Positions 1 to 8,699 are shown, counted from the first letter of the stretch. The stretch is 64,000 nt of DNA from Streptomyces europaeiscabiei (GCF_001550375.1 NZ_LRTR01000807.1:1-64000), one strand, 5' to 3'. Notes: a model not told the origin generated them from the letters alone. A program made the numbers and translations.

Positions 1-1
1 G

Positions 2-1162
2 GCCGGCGGGCGTCTGTCCGGGATGGCGCGCCGGGCTCTCGGCCTGCGGGTGCCGCCCGCGCTGGTCCTCGGCTGGCACAGGGCCTTCACGCGCCGACCG
101 CGCACCCTGGCCACGATCGCCCGCCTCGCCCTGCCGCTGACGCTGATCGTGATGGCGATGAGCGCGTGGACGACCATCGACCGCTTCCACAGCCGACCGG
201 AGCAGGTGGGCCTGGCCGCCGCGCTCACCGTGCGCGCCGACGACGGCCTGAGCGTCTCGGCGACGCGGGCCCTCCTGGCGCGCAGTCCCGAGGTCACCGC
301 GGCCTATCCGGGGCTGGAGGTGGCGGCCCTCGTACCGGGCCAGACGGCCACGATCGCGCTGCGCGGCCTCGGCACCGACGAGGATCCCTACCCCTACACG
401 CTCGCTGAGGGCCGCCCCGCCGGGGGACCTGACGAGGCGGTGGCCGGGCAGGGACTCCTCGACCTGCTGGACGTGCGGGTCGGCGACTGGGTGCGTATGA
501 CGGTGGGCGGACGTCCCCAGATCCTGCACATCGTGGGCCGCAGCATCGAACCGGAGAACGCCGGCCGCGTCGTCTCCACCTCGCTCGACACCCTCCAGGA
601 GAACGACCCCGAACTCCGGCCCACGCTCTACCAGGTCCTTCTGCGTGCCGACGCGGATCCGCACCGGGTCGCCGCCGACCTGACCAGCGCCGCGGGCCGA
701 GGGCAGCTGGACGTGCACGCCGTGACGAACCCCGCCGACGGACTGTCGCCGCTGCGCGGTGTCGTCGTCGGTCTGCTGGGCATTCTCGCGCTCATCGGGC
801 TGGTGGAGCTGCTGACCGTCATCGGCGGCACCCTGCGCGAGGGCGAACGGGATCTGCTGGCGCTCAAGGCGATCGGACTGTCGCCGCGCCAGATCACCGC
901 GATCACCGTCACGGCCACGGGTTGTACCGCCCTGGCCGCGATCGCGGTCGCCCTCGCACTGGGCGTCCCCCTCGCACACTGGCTGATCGACGCCCAGGGC
1001 CGGTCGAGCGGCATCGGGGCCGGCATCGCGCACGGCCCCTCCCCCCTGGCACTGTCCGCCTTGGGGGCGGCCTCGGTACTCGGCGCCCTGACTCTCGCGG
1101 CTCTCCCCGCGGCCCGCGCCTCCCGTCACCGCCTCGCGGACACACTCAGCGCGGTGACGTAA
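2..1162 (+). CDS. FtsX-type ABC transporter permease, 3' part
   Basis: This is the C-terminal part of a MacB/FtsX-family ABC permease. The frame is open to the left window edge, so the true start lies outside; the ATG at 23 is internal. After a short TM segment (about residues 35-55 from that ATG) comes a roughly 200-residue extracytoplasmic domain. It is followed by three hydrophobic segments separated by the typical loop LLALKAIGLSPRQI, where FtsX permeases contact the ATPase. The protein ends shortly after the last TM. Such permeases move lipids, peptides or lipoproteins, or transmit mechanical signals; the substrate cannot be read here. The cognate ATPase is presumably upstream, outside the window. 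The family call is firm, the function is not. Confidence 0.85.
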   Translation, partial: AGGRLSGMARRALGLRVPPALVLGWHRAFTRRPRTLATIARLALPLTLIVMAMSAWTTIDRFHSRPEQVGLAAALTVRADDGLSVSATRALLARSPEVTAAYPGLEVAALVPGQTATIALRGLGTDEDPYPYTLAEGRPAGGPDEAVAGQGLLDLLDVRVGDWVRMTVGGRPQILHIVGRSIEPENAGRVVSTSLDTLQENDPELRPTLYQVLLRADADPHRVAADLTSAAGRGQLDVHAVTNPADGLSPLRGVVVGLLGILALIGLVELLTVIGGTLREGERDLLALKAIGLSPRQITAITVTATGCTALAAIAVALALGVPLAHWLIDAQGRSSGIGAGIAHGPSPLALSALGAASVLGALTLAALPAARASRHRLADTLSAVT

Positions 1163-1623
1163 CGCGCTTCACGCTCCACCGGGGTTGTCGGGGCACTCCG
1201 CTGCGACCTGGGCGCACTTCCCGTCCACTCACGCATACGCCCGTCGGCTGTCGGCTGTCGTAAAGCCGCAGTCGACGCTGCGGTCGGCCGCTGAATTCAA
1301 CCGCCGCACCGGTTCGGAAACAACTCTCAAGAAGAGTCCTGCTGACGCATATGGCACAGGCGTGGAAAGCCTGTCGTTCGTACGCTTCACGACAGGGCTC
1401 CCGTTCTTCATCTGCTGCCGCTTTCCCGATCACCCGCTTCGTCACGGCCGTTTCCACTGCGATTGCACAGCGGAAACGGCATCTCCGCAGGCGTCTTCAT
1501 CGAGTAGCCGGTGAGAGGATGGATTTTCGCTGACCCCACGACAGATGGACGAATCCGGGCAGAGACGAGCAGCGGGATCGGCTCGCGCAGCGCCCGTCAC
1601 AAGCCCCTTACAGAAGGACACAC
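1163..1623. other. Intergenic region with a stem-loop at 1447-1480
   Basis: No convincing gene is seen: short open frames on both strands lack ribosome sites and family resemblance. The notable structure is an inverted repeat with arms at 1447-1459 and 1468-1480 (12 of 13 bases pair, 8-base loop, core GCCGTTTCC/GGAAACGGC). It lies about 145 bases before the next start codon, so it could be an operator, a leader structure, or a terminator for the upstream permease about 285 bases away. The AT-richer stretch around 1290-1340 could carry the promoter of the DJ-1 gene, but no clear -35/-10 pair was identified. Confidence 0.45.
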
Positions 1624-2319
1624 ATGTCCCGCACGAACCGCATTCTTGTCATCGTCACCAGCGCCGGCGAATACCAGACCGTCGGTTTCCGCACCGGCCT
1701 GTGGCTGGGCGAACTGACCCACTTCTACGACGTCGCCGAAGCGGCCGGCTTCGAGCTCACCATCGCGAGCATCGACGGCGGTCCCGTACCGATCGACCCG
1801 GAGAGCCTCGCCCACAACGTCCTCGGTGACCTCGGCACCGACAAGCGGTACGCCGACCGCGAGTTCATGGACAAGCTGCGGCAGACCATCGGTGTGGCGC
1901 AGGTCGAGGTCGATGACTACGACGCCATTTACCTCACCGGAGGCCACGGCGTGATGTTCGACTTCCACCAGAGCGAGGCCCTGGAGACCCTCATCGCACG
2001 GTTCTACGAGAGTGGGCGGATCGTGTCGGCCGTCTGCCACGGGCCGTGCGGCCTGCTCGATGTCACGCTGACCAACGGCGATCCCCTGGTGAAGGGCAAG
2101 AATGTCACCGGTTTCTCCTGGCGCGAGGAGGAACTGGCTCAGCGGGCGGAGGCCGTTCCCTACAGCCTTGAGGAGCGGCTCAAGGAACTCGGAGCGGTCT
2201 ACAGCATCGCCGACAAGCCCTTCGCCACCTATGTTGTCGAGGACACCCGGCTGATCACCGGGCAGAACCCCGGCAGCGCCAAGGCAGTCGCGGAAGCGGT
2301 CGTCCGGCAGCTCAGTTGA
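1624..2319 (+). CDS. DJ-1/PfpI superfamily protein (type 1 glutamine amidotransferase-like)
   Basis: This 231-residue protein has the DJ-1/PfpI fold, class Hsp31/HchA-like. The nucleophile elbow AVCHGP places Cys138 followed by His139, with a family-typical glutamate near residue 30 (LWLGE). Relatives act as glyoxalase III/deglycase, chaperones or cysteine hydrolases in the cytoplasm, protecting against reactive carbonyls. The length matches the short Hsp31-like branch. The start is supported by AGAAGGA seven bases before the ATG. The gene stands alone, followed by a weak hairpin. The fold and catalytic pair are seen directly; the detoxification role is inferred from the family. Confidence 0.85.
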   Translation: MSRTNRILVIVTSAGEYQTVGFRTGLWLGELTHFYDVAEAAGFELTIASIDGGPVPIDPESLAHNVLGDLGTDKRYADREFMDKLRQTIGVAQVEVDDYDAIYLTGGHGVMFDFHQSEALETLIARFYESGRIVSAVCHGPCGLLDVTLTNGDPLVKGKNVTGFSWREEELAQRAEAVPYSLEERLKELGAVYSIADKPFATYVVEDTRLITGQNPGSAKAVAEAVVRQLS

Positions 2320-2350
2320 GGGAACCAGCCCCGCAGACGACCTGACAGCA

Positions 2351-2373
2351 CCTCGGGACACCTTTCCCCGAGG
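2351..2373 (+). terminator. Weak hairpin after the DJ-1 gene
   Basis: CCTCGGG at 2351-2357 pairs with CCCGAGG at 2367-2373 around a 9-base loop, about 30 bases after the stop codon. No T-tract follows, as is usual in Streptomyces. It is a possible factor-independent terminator. Confidence 0.35.
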
Positions 2374-2623
2374 ACCTTCGTACCTCTCACCCCCAACCAT
2401 CGCCGCACGAAGCAGGTGGCCTGGCCGCCCAGCCCGTCGCCGGTCGGTCCACCTGCTCATGCGATGCGCGTGCCGACACTGCGGCCGCCCGTCCGGAGGC
2501 GGGTGTGGGTGCCCTGCGCGCACCATGTGCGAGGCCGTCATGACCAGCCGACCGCGCGGCGGGCGGCCCACGGCCGGGACAGTGAAATCTTCACCAACTC
2601 AGAACATTACCCACCAGTCAATC

Positions 2624-2697
2624 TTGAACCATCAAACAACGCGGATATCATCACTCGCACACACGGTGTGATCATCTCTCGCACACGGTGTGATCAT
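2624..2697 (+). promoter_or_regulatory. Promoter with two identical palindromic operators upstream of the APC permease
   Basis: An AT-rich stretch holds TTGAAC (2624-2629) and TATCAT (2646-2651) separated by 16 bases, a plausible housekeeping promoter. Immediately downstream the 16-base sequence CACACGGTGTGATCAT occurs twice (2660-2675 and 2682-2697). The copies are exactly 22 bases, or two helical turns, apart. Each contains the dyad CACAC-G-GTGTG plus the palindrome TGATCA. Placement over the transcription start suggests repression by a dimeric regulator. No regulator gene is adjacent, so the protein is unknown. The leader to the permease start is about 155 bases. Confidence 0.65.
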
Positions 2698-2851
2698 TCG
2701 TCGCCGCTTGCCGGCGCACGATGCGCTCCTCCATTTCCACCCCGGGCCCGTAGCCCTCCCCCTCCGGGCCCGAGGCAGCGTCACCCCCACGTCCTCCACG
2801 CCGGCGGCCCATGGCGTCCGCCCGTCGTGCCCTCACAAAGGCAGCGCATCG

Positions 2852-4339
2852 ATGAGCAACAACAGGGGCCGAGGGCTGCAGGCCAATGTCCTCGGCACGT
2901 TCGACACGGTGGTCATGGCGGTGGCAGGCAGCGCGCCCGCCTATTCGATCGCCGCGACCACCGCCGTCCTCGTCGGTGCGGTCGGCCTCGCGAGCCCCGC
3001 CGCGTTGCTGTACTGCGCGATACCCATGCTGGGCATAGCCCTGGCCTTCAGTTACCTCAGCCGCATCGACGTCAACGCGGGGGCCAGCTACTCCTGGGTG
3101 GGCCGCACACTCCACCCCTTCCTCGGATTCCTCAGCGGCTGGGCCCTGGTGATCTCCGCGACCATCTTCATGGTGGCCGGCTCGCTGCCCGCGGGCGCGA
3201 TGACACTGTCCCTCTTCGACGCGGACCTGGCCGACAACACGGCGCTGGCCACGGCGGTCGGCGCCTTCTGGTTCCTGGTCATGCTGTTCGTCGTCCTCGG
3301 CGGCGCCCGCCTCACCGTCCGCGCCCAGCTCCTCATGTCGGGCGTGGAGCTCGTCATCCTGGCCCTGTTCGCCGTGCTCGCGCTGCTCCACGGCGACAGC
3401 GCCCGGTCCTTCGAATGGTCCTGGCTGGGCTTCGGTCAGTTCGACGGGGTGAGCGGCTTCGCATCCGGTGCGTTGATCGCCGCCTTCTACTACTGGGGCT
3501 GGGACGTCACGAGCAATCTCAGCGAGGAGACCCGCGACAGCCGCCGCACCACCGGTCTCGCCGGCCTGATCGGCGTCGGCATCGTCTTCCTGCTGTTCGA
3601 GGTCTTCACCATCGCGGTCAACGTCATCCTCACCGACACCCAGATCCAGGAGAACGACGCCAACGTCCTGGCGGTACTCGGCGAGGAGGTATGGCCCGGC
3701 CTGGGCGGCAAGCTGCTCATCGTCGCCGTGATGCTGTCCACCATCGCCACCCTGGAGACCACCCTCATCCAGGTCACCCGCTCCCTGTTCGCGATGGGCC
3801 GCGACCGCACGATGCCCGAGGCCCTCGGCCGCGTCCACCGCACCTGGAACACCCCCTACGTGGCCATCGCCGTGGTGGGTGGTGTGGCGCTGGTGATGTT
3901 CGTGGCCTCCAACGCCCTCGGCTCGGTCGGCGAGATCCTCGCCGACGCCATCTCCGCGATCGGTCTGCAGATCGCCGTCTACTACGGACTGGCCGGCCTC
4001 GCGGTGGTCGTCGCCTACCGCAGAATGCTGCTGAAGTCCGTGTCGAACTTCGTCTTCGGCGGGCTGTGGCCACTGTTCGGCGCCCTGTTCATGTTCTGGG
4101 TGCTCGTCGAGTCGCTGGGAGAGCTGAGCAGTGCGTCCGTGACGATCGGACTCGGCGGCCTCGCGGTCGGTGTGATTCCGATGCTCTGGTACTGGCGTAA
4201 GGGCAGCGAGTACTACCGGCCCGCTCCGCTCGACGCCGCCGAGGCCGTCGAGACGGATGCCGCCGCAGGCGACGCCGCGGCGGCCGCGGCGGAGGCCGGA
4301 CGGTCCCATGCCCATGAGGGTCTCCCGACCGACTTCTGA
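2852..4339 (+). CDS. APC superfamily amino-acid permease
   Basis: This 495-residue integral membrane protein has about 12 hydrophobic segments. It carries the APC-family N-terminal signature around VAGSAPAYSIAATT (TM1) and the conserved TM6 region YYWGWDVTSNLSEET. It probably imports an amino acid or amine by cation symport across the cytoplasmic membrane. A longer frame begins at 2690, but that extension is Pro/Arg-rich and unlike a permease. The ATG at 2852 (MSNNRGRGLQ) has AAAGG upstream and begins the family-like sequence, so it is preferred. The C-terminus is Ala/Glu-rich and cytoplasmic. The next gene starts 10 bases after the stop, so the two are probably co-transcribed from the operator-flanked promoter near 2650. 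The substrate is not predictable. Confidence 0.88.
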   Translation: MSNNRGRGLQANVLGTFDTVVMAVAGSAPAYSIAATTAVLVGAVGLASPAALLYCAIPMLGIALAFSYLSRIDVNAGASYSWVGRTLHPFLGFLSGWALVISATIFMVAGSLPAGAMTLSLFDADLADNTALATAVGAFWFLVMLFVVLGGARLTVRAQLLMSGVELVILALFAVLALLHGDSARSFEWSWLGFGQFDGVSGFASGALIAAFYYWGWDVTSNLSEETRDSRRTTGLAGLIGVGIVFLLFEVFTIAVNVILTDTQIQENDANVLAVLGEEVWPGLGGKLLIVAVMLSTIATLETTLIQVTRSLFAMGRDRTMPEALGRVHRTWNTPYVAIAVVGGVALVMFVASNALGSVGEILADAISAIGLQIAVYYGLAGLAVVVAYRRMLLKSVSNFVFGGLWPLFGALFMFWVLVESLGELSSASVTIGLGGLAVGVIPMLWYWRKGSEYYRPAPLDAAEAVETDAAAGDAAAAAAEAGRSHAHEGLPTDF

Positions 4340-4349
4340 GAGGGACCCG

Positions 4350-5309
4350 ATGGCGCGAGAACGATTCACTCCCGATTTCGACTCCGACTGCGGTGACGCG
4401 CCCCTCACCTCGGCCCGGCAGGACATCGTCATCGGCCGCTGGCAGGGCCCCCGGGACCTGCTGCGCAGGACCGGCCCGGCGTGGGTCGCCCGCGGCCACC
4501 GGGTCCGGATGCTCGCGCAGGCGTGTGCGGGCAGTTCGACCGTGGAGTCCTGGCTCGCCGCCGAGCCCCGCAGCGCCGACGCCCTGACGCTGCGGGCCGC
4601 CACCGAGACGGCGCGGGCCTTCAACCTGGCCATCACCGCGGGCCGGGGCGTACCCATCGATCCGCGGCGCATCGATAGCGCGGCGGTGGCCTGCTTCGAG
4701 GCCGCCGAGGCGTACCCCGACGACCCGACGCCCTGGATCTCCCTGATCTCCGTGGCCCGGCTCTACGGTGGCGGGGTGCGCCGCCAGGAACTGGCCCGCT
4801 GGTGGGACGAGTTGTACGACCGCGACCCGTTCAGCGTGGAGGGCCACCTCCAGGTGCTGCACTACTACTCGTCGCGCTGGCACGGCTCGCACGGCCTGAT
4901 GTACGACTTCGCACGGGACGCGGCCGGTGTGGCCCCGGCCGGGTCTCCGCTGCCGGTACTGGTGCAGTACGCCCGGGTCGAGGAGTACCGCACCCTCCAG
5001 GAGGAGAGCCGGGTGCGGCCCGCCGGTGTCGGCATGGGACAGCACTGGAGCCACGACGGCGCCGCCGCCGACGTACGGCGCACCTGGCAGCGCTGGATCA
5101 CCGGGCGCGCGGAGGGCCCCCCTCCCCCCGGAGAGATACGCGACCTCAACTACCTGACGCACGCGGCCTGTTCGGCAGGCCTGACGGACATCGCCGGATC
5201 ACTCTTCAACATCATCGGACAGCACGCCACCCGCACCCCGTGGTCCTACACCGGCGACCCGGTGCGCCAGTTCACGAAGGGACGCAAGGACTGCCTGCCG
5301 CGCGGCTGA
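4350..5309 (+). CDS. Uncharacterised protein co-transcribed with the permease
   Basis: This 319-residue soluble protein is not confidently recognised. It is Arg/Trp-rich and mainly helical, with repeated patterns such as ARGHRVRMLAQACAGS and DRDPFSVEGHLQVLHYYSSR that recall helical-repeat (TPR-like) proteins. No catalytic motif, signal peptide or TM segment is seen. The start is supported by GAGAGGGA nine bases before the ATG. The gene follows the amino-acid permease by 10 bases, which suggests a linked role such as sensing or using the imported compound, but this is inference from spacing only. The stop is followed by a convergent terminator shared with the membrane protein on the other strand. 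Confidence 0.75.
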   Translation: MARERFTPDFDSDCGDAPLTSARQDIVIGRWQGPRDLLRRTGPAWVARGHRVRMLAQACAGSSTVESWLAAEPRSADALTLRAATETARAFNLAITAGRGVPIDPRRIDSAAVACFEAAEAYPDDPTPWISLISVARLYGGGVRRQELARWWDELYDRDPFSVEGHLQVLHYYSSRWHGSHGLMYDFARDAAGVAPAGSPLPVLVQYARVEEYRTLQEESRVRPAGVGMGQHWSHDGAAADVRRTWQRWITGRAEGPPPPGEIRDLNYLTHAACSAGLTDIAGSLFNIIGQHATRTPWSYTGDPVRQFTKGRKDCLPRG

Positions 5310-5444
5310 GGTGCGGCGTCAGCGGGCGCGGGCGGTCCATGTCCGGCGAATGGCGGCGGAGAAAATCCACGGTGGCCCAACAGCGCTTCGGAGCGGCAGC
5401 CCCGACTCGACCGCACGATGCCGCATCGCCCGCAGAGCACATCC

Positions 5445-5472
5445 CAGGGCCGGGGTCACGGCCCCGGCCCTG
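5445..5472. terminator. Bidirectional hairpin between convergent genes
   Basis: A perfect 11-bp GC stem (5445-5455 with 5462-5472, core CAGGGCCGGGG) with a 6-base loop overlaps the stop codon of the YihY gene. It lies 135 bases after the uncharacterised gene and can stop transcription from both sides. Confidence 0.7.
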
Positions 5473-6421
5473 GATCCGGCTGCACGGCCTCAGTGATTCC
5501 GGCCCGCGCCGCTTCGAGCTGAGCGGCGAACGCGATGCCCAGGAACAGCGCCACACCGGTCAGGTTGGCCCACAGCAGCAGGGCGACGAACGCCGTCAGC
5601 GGTCCGTAGACGGCGCCGAACGATCCGCTCTTGGCAACGTAGAACGCCAGCAGCCACGTGGCCGTGACCCACAGCACCAGGTGGACCGCCGAGCCGAACG
5701 CGAGCCATGTGTAGCCCGGCTGGTCCCTGCGTGGGGCCCGGCGGAAGATCACCGCCGACGCGACCCAGGCGAGCGCCACTCCCAGTGGCACTTCGAGGGG
5801 CCTCCACCAGTCGAGCAGCTCCCGGGGCCAGTCGAGGGCCTCCACCACCGCGTTCCCGATGGCATCCCCCGCGACGAGCACGAGGAACCCCAGGACCATC
5901 GGCATGCCCGCTGCGAGGGCGAGGAGCAGGGACCGCCCGTACTTGGTCAGGAACGGCCGGTCGCGTTCGATGCCGTAGATGCGGTTGGCGCCTCGCTCGA
6001 CCTGGCCCATCGCCGAGGCGAGGTTGAGGACGGCGAAGGCCAGTCCCAGCCACATGGCGACGGCGTTCCAGACTCCGGAACCGGCGCTGCGCGCGGTGGC
6101 GTCCAGAGCGTCCTCGACCAGACTCGCGCTGGCGCCCGGCACGATCTGGCCCAGGGTGAGTTCGATGATCCGCCCCACGCTCTCCGTGTGCACGGTGGTG
6201 GCCACGCCGACCAGCGCGATGGTGAACGGCACCAGGCCCACGACCACTTGGAACGCGAGCGAACGAGAGTTGGTGAAGCCGTCGGCGTAGCGGAACCGGG
6301 CGAACGCGTCGAGGAGCAGTCGGCGGCCTCCGTAGTGCCTCAGCGCGTTGAGCGCCTCGTCTCCGGAAAGCTCGTCCCCGATCATGTCCCGCGTCTGCGG
6401 GACGTGCACGACGGTCCCCAT
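5456..6421 (-). CDS. YihY/virulence factor BrkB family membrane protein
   Basis: This 321-residue polytopic protein of the YihY/BrkB (UPF0761) family has about six TM helices. Conserved features seen are the segment SRSLAFQVVVGLVPFTIA in TM1 and the C-terminal YGPLTAFVALLLWANLTG, followed by a short Pro-rich tail. Family members were once taken for RNase BN and are now regarded as inner-membrane proteins of unsettled, possibly envelope- or lipid-related, function. The start is supported by AGGAGGAG upstream of the ATG. It converges with the permease operon and lies 95 bases from PPK2 on the same strand, so co-transcription with PPK2 is possible. Confidence 0.88.
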   Translation of the reverse strand: MGTVVHVPQTRDMIGDELSGDEALNALRHYGGRRLLLDAFARFRYADGFTNSRSLAFQVVVGLVPFTIALVGVATTVHTESVGRIIELTLGQIVPGASASLVEDALDATARSAGSGVWNAVAMWLGLAFAVLNLASAMGQVERGANRIYGIERDRPFLTKYGRSLLLALAAGMPMVLGFLVLVAGDAIGNAVVEALDWPRELLDWWRPLEVPLGVALAWVASAVIFRRAPRRDQPGYTWLAFGSAVHLVLWVTATWLLAFYVAKSGSFGAVYGPLTAFVALLLWANLTGVALFLGIAFAAQLEAARAGITEAVQPDPGPGP

Positions 6422-6516
6422 CGCGAACGTCTCCTCCTGTCGTTCCTACGGCCGGACGAGGAACGTGATCTTGCCGCCGGGAGAACCGTACAGCCGAACG
6501 AGTGCGACAGTCGCCG

Positions 6517-7473
6517 TCAGGTGGATTCAGGGTGGCTGCCGGGCCCGCTGGTGCGGTGGGACAGAGGAGTCGGCGAAAGGGTGGTGTCCTCCTCCCCGGG
6601 TTCCAGGAGGGTGTTGGCGGCGCCGACGATGAGCGGGTCGGGGGTACCGACCGCCTCGGGATCCTTGCTGGTGTAGTCGATGCGCGACAACAGACTGCGC
6701 ATGGTCTCCAGCCGGGCGCGACGTTTGTCGTTGCTCTTGACGACGGTCCAGGGCGCGCCTTCGGTGTCGGTGGCCCGGAACATGTCGACCTTGGCCTCCG
6801 TGTAGTCGTCCCACCGGTCCAGCGAGGCCACGTCGGTGGGAGAGAGTTTCCACTGACGCACCGGGTCGACCTGCCGGATGGCGAAACGGGTGCGCTGCTC
6901 GGCGCGGGACACGGAGAACCAGAACTTGACCAGCAGGATGCCGTCGTCGACGAGCATCCGCTCGAAGGCCGGGCACTGTTCGAGGAACAGCTCGTACTGG
7001 TCCTTCGAGCAGTAGCCCATCACGCGCTCCACGCCGGCCCGGTTGTACCAGGAACGGTCGAAGAAGACGATCTCCCCCGCCGTGGGCAGGTGCGCGATGT
7101 ACCGCTGGAAGTACCACTGCCCCGTCTCCCGCTCGGTGGGCCTGTCCAGGGCCACCACGCGTGCGCCGCGGGGGTTGAGCCGCTCGGTGAGGCGTTGGAT
7201 CGTGCCGCCCTTGCCCGCCGCGTCGCGCCCTTCGCACACGACGATCACGCGCGCGCCGGTGTCCCTGACCCACCGCTGGAGCTTGAGCAGCTCGATCTGC
7301 AGGACGCGCTTGCGCCGCTCGTACTCCGTACGGCCGACCTTGCGGCCGTACGGATGGTTCTCGCGCCAGGTCTTGAGGGGGCGGCCCGTCCCGTCCAGCA
7401 GGATCGGCCGCTCCTGCCGGCTGGTGTCAACGGTCAGCCCGTCCAGCAGCTTGTCGGCCTGTTCAGCGTTCAT
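6517..7473 (-). CDS. ppk2: Polyphosphate kinase 2
   Basis: PPK2 transfers phosphate between inorganic polyphosphate and nucleoside (di)phosphates, usually regenerating ATP/GTP from NDP. The 318-residue protein has Walker A EGRDAAGKGG (residues 81-90), lid-region RPTERETGQW and Walker B DRSWYNRAGVER (139-150), all hallmark PPK2 residues. Its length fits single-domain class I PPK2. The C-terminal tail after about residue 290 is Ser/Pro-rich and probably disordered. In Streptomyces such genes are often phosphate- or stress-regulated, but no PHO box was identified here. The cytoplasmic location is inferred from the lack of TM segments. Confidence 0.93.
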   Translation of the reverse strand: MNAEQADKLLDGLTVDTSRQERPILLDGTGRPLKTWRENHPYGRKVGRTEYERRKRVLQIELLKLQRWVRDTGARVIVVCEGRDAAGKGGTIQRLTERLNPRGARVVALDRPTERETGQWYFQRYIAHLPTAGEIVFFDRSWYNRAGVERVMGYCSKDQYELFLEQCPAFERMLVDDGILLVKFWFSVSRAEQRTRFAIRQVDPVRQWKLSPTDVASLDRWDDYTEAKVDMFRATDTEGAPWTVVKSNDKRRARLETMRSLLSRIDYTSKDPEAVGTPDPLIVGAANTLLEPGEEDTTLSPTPLSHRTSGPGSHPEST

Positions 7474-7619
7474 CGCACCACTCTCGCGTGAGCCCGTGTA
7501 CCCAGTATTGGTGTGGGTGCCCCTCGTCTGTCCAGGACAGACGCCGGCGCCAACGGTGGATGTGGGGAGACCTCACATGCCCCGGGCGGGCACACCGGTC
7601 GGCATGACCGTCCGGAGGA

Positions 7620-7862
7620 TCAGAAGGGCATGCGGCCACGGGTGCGGCGGCCGGCCGATCCGCTGCGGGACACGGCACGGGAGCTCGTCCGGAACGGCTT
7701 GCTGAGAAGCCGGCCCAGGACACCGGGCGCCTTGCCACCGGCCCTCGATCCGGCGCCGAGCGAACGCTGCGTGCCGCGCTCGGGATGACGGGACAGACGC
7801 GGGACGAAGAAGGCCAGCACGGCCAGGACCACACACACTCCGACAACTGCGGCAACGATCAC
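7620..7862 (-). CDS. DUF6411 family small membrane protein
   Basis: This 80-residue protein has one N-terminal TM helix (about residues 2-19), then a basic tail ending in RGRMPF. The sequence pattern FVPRLSRHPERGTQRSLGAG is, from memory, that of the streptomycete family DUF6411, of unknown function. The start is GTG at 7862 with AAGGGAG upstream, an excellent ribosome site. It stands alone between ppk2 and the MarR gene. The tail is strongly Arg/Lys-rich and so probably cytoplasmic, interacting with lipid head groups or nucleic acid (inference). Confidence 0.75.
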   Translation of the reverse strand: MIVAAVVGVCVVLAVLAFFVPRLSRHPERGTQRSLGAGSRAGGKAPGVLGRLLSKPFRTSSRAVSRSGSAGRRTRGRMPF

Positions 7863-8047
7863 GAGTCGACTCCCTTGACTGGTCGGGAGGACACGAGTGC
7901 CCCGTCACGCTCTCTCCATGTGACCGCACCCCGGGCGGCCTGTGCCGGTCGGTCGACGACGGCCCGGCCGGGCGACGGTCCCGCCCTGGCCGATGGGGCC
8001 CCACCCGGACTACGGCCGCGACTCGTGCACCAGGTGGCCGGCACAGG

Positions 8048-8572
8048 TCACGCGGGCTCGTGGCCGGGCGGCTCGGTGGAACGCGCTTCGACGAGATCCG
8101 GCAGCAGTCCGCGCAGGGCTTCCCGCTGGGCGGGACCCATGAACTGACCGAGCGCGTCGGTGACCGTCCCGGCGAGCGGGTCGGAGGCATCCTTCAGCAG
8201 GCGCCGCGCCTTGTCGGTGAGGGCCACCTGGATGCCGCGCTTGTCTCCGCACACCGACTCGCGGGTGATGAGGTCGGAGTGGTTGAGGCAGGCGATCTGG
8301 TAGGTGAGCCGGGTCTTGGGGCGGCCCAGGAGCTCGGCGATACGGGTCATGCGCAGGCCCTCCTCGGGCTGCGCGGCCAGCAGACACAGGATCAGGAACT
8401 CGTCGTGGGAGACGCCGAGCCGATCCTTCACGACCGCGCGCAGCCGCTGCTCCACCGCACCCGTCGCGGCCAGCAGAAGCATCCAGGCGTGCAGCTCGGC
8501 GGGAAGCAGGCCGTCCCCCTGCGCGGACGGGCATTCGGACAGGCGAGCAGGGTGCTTGTCGAGGTCGGCCAT
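8048..8572 (-). CDS. MarR-family transcriptional regulator
   Basis: This 174-residue winged-helix regulator has a recognition region around MTRIAELLGRPKTRLTYQI (about residues 75-93). A wing with GDKRGIQVALTDKARRLL follows. Such dimers repress divergent genes and release DNA on binding phenolics or on thiol oxidation; cysteines are present at about residues 63, 95 and 108. The ATG at 8572 has little ribosome-site complementarity, and the mRNA may have a very short leader. The 127-base gap to the divergent YceI gene contains three near-identical palindromes, strongly suggesting that this protein controls itself and YceI. The long frame continuing upstream on this strand is an artefact crossing YceI. 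Confidence 0.88.
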   Translation of the reverse strand: MADLDKHPARLSECPSAQGDGLLPAELHAWMLLLAATGAVEQRLRAVVKDRLGVSHDEFLILCLLAAQPEEGLRMTRIAELLGRPKTRLTYQIACLNHSDLITRESVCGDKRGIQVALTDKARRLLKDASDPLAGTVTDALGQFMGPAQREALRGLLPDLVEARSTEPPGHEPA

Positions 8573-8591
8573 GGGCCAAGTGTAACTGTTG

Positions 8592-8662
8592 TCCAATTTT
8601 GGAGAACGAGGTTGTTCAAATTCGGATAACGGGCTAGCGTCAGTCATACAAATTTGGATGAC
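8592..8662. promoter_or_regulatory. Three MarR-type operators between marR and yceI
   Basis: Three related palindromes fill the divergent promoter. They are TCCAATTTTGGA (8592-8603, a perfect 5-2-5 dyad), the related TTCAAATTCGGA (8615-8626), and GTCATACAAATTTGGATGAC (8643-8662, 9 of 10 pairs). The shared core is CAAATTTGGA-like. Centre-to-centre spacings are about 23 and 32 bases. The arrangement is typical of an autoregulating MarR repressor covering both promoters. Confidence 0.75.
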
Positions 8663-8689
8663 CTGACCGACTGACCGACTGACCGACTG
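8663..8689 (+). repeat. 8-bp tandem repeat in the yceI leader
   Basis: CTGACCGA is repeated three times, with a partial fourth copy, between the last MarR operator and the yceI ribosome site. It lies in the untranslated leader, and copy-number change would alter the operator-to-start distance. Confidence 0.7.
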
Positions 8690-8699
8690 GAGAAAGACC

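Noticed and set aside
2672-4672. Very long minus-strand open frame (666 codons) opposite the APC permease
   Set aside because: It is antisense to a clear 12-TM permease, rich in Glu/Gly/His/Arg as expected from the reverse frame of GC-rich DNA, and has no family resemblance.
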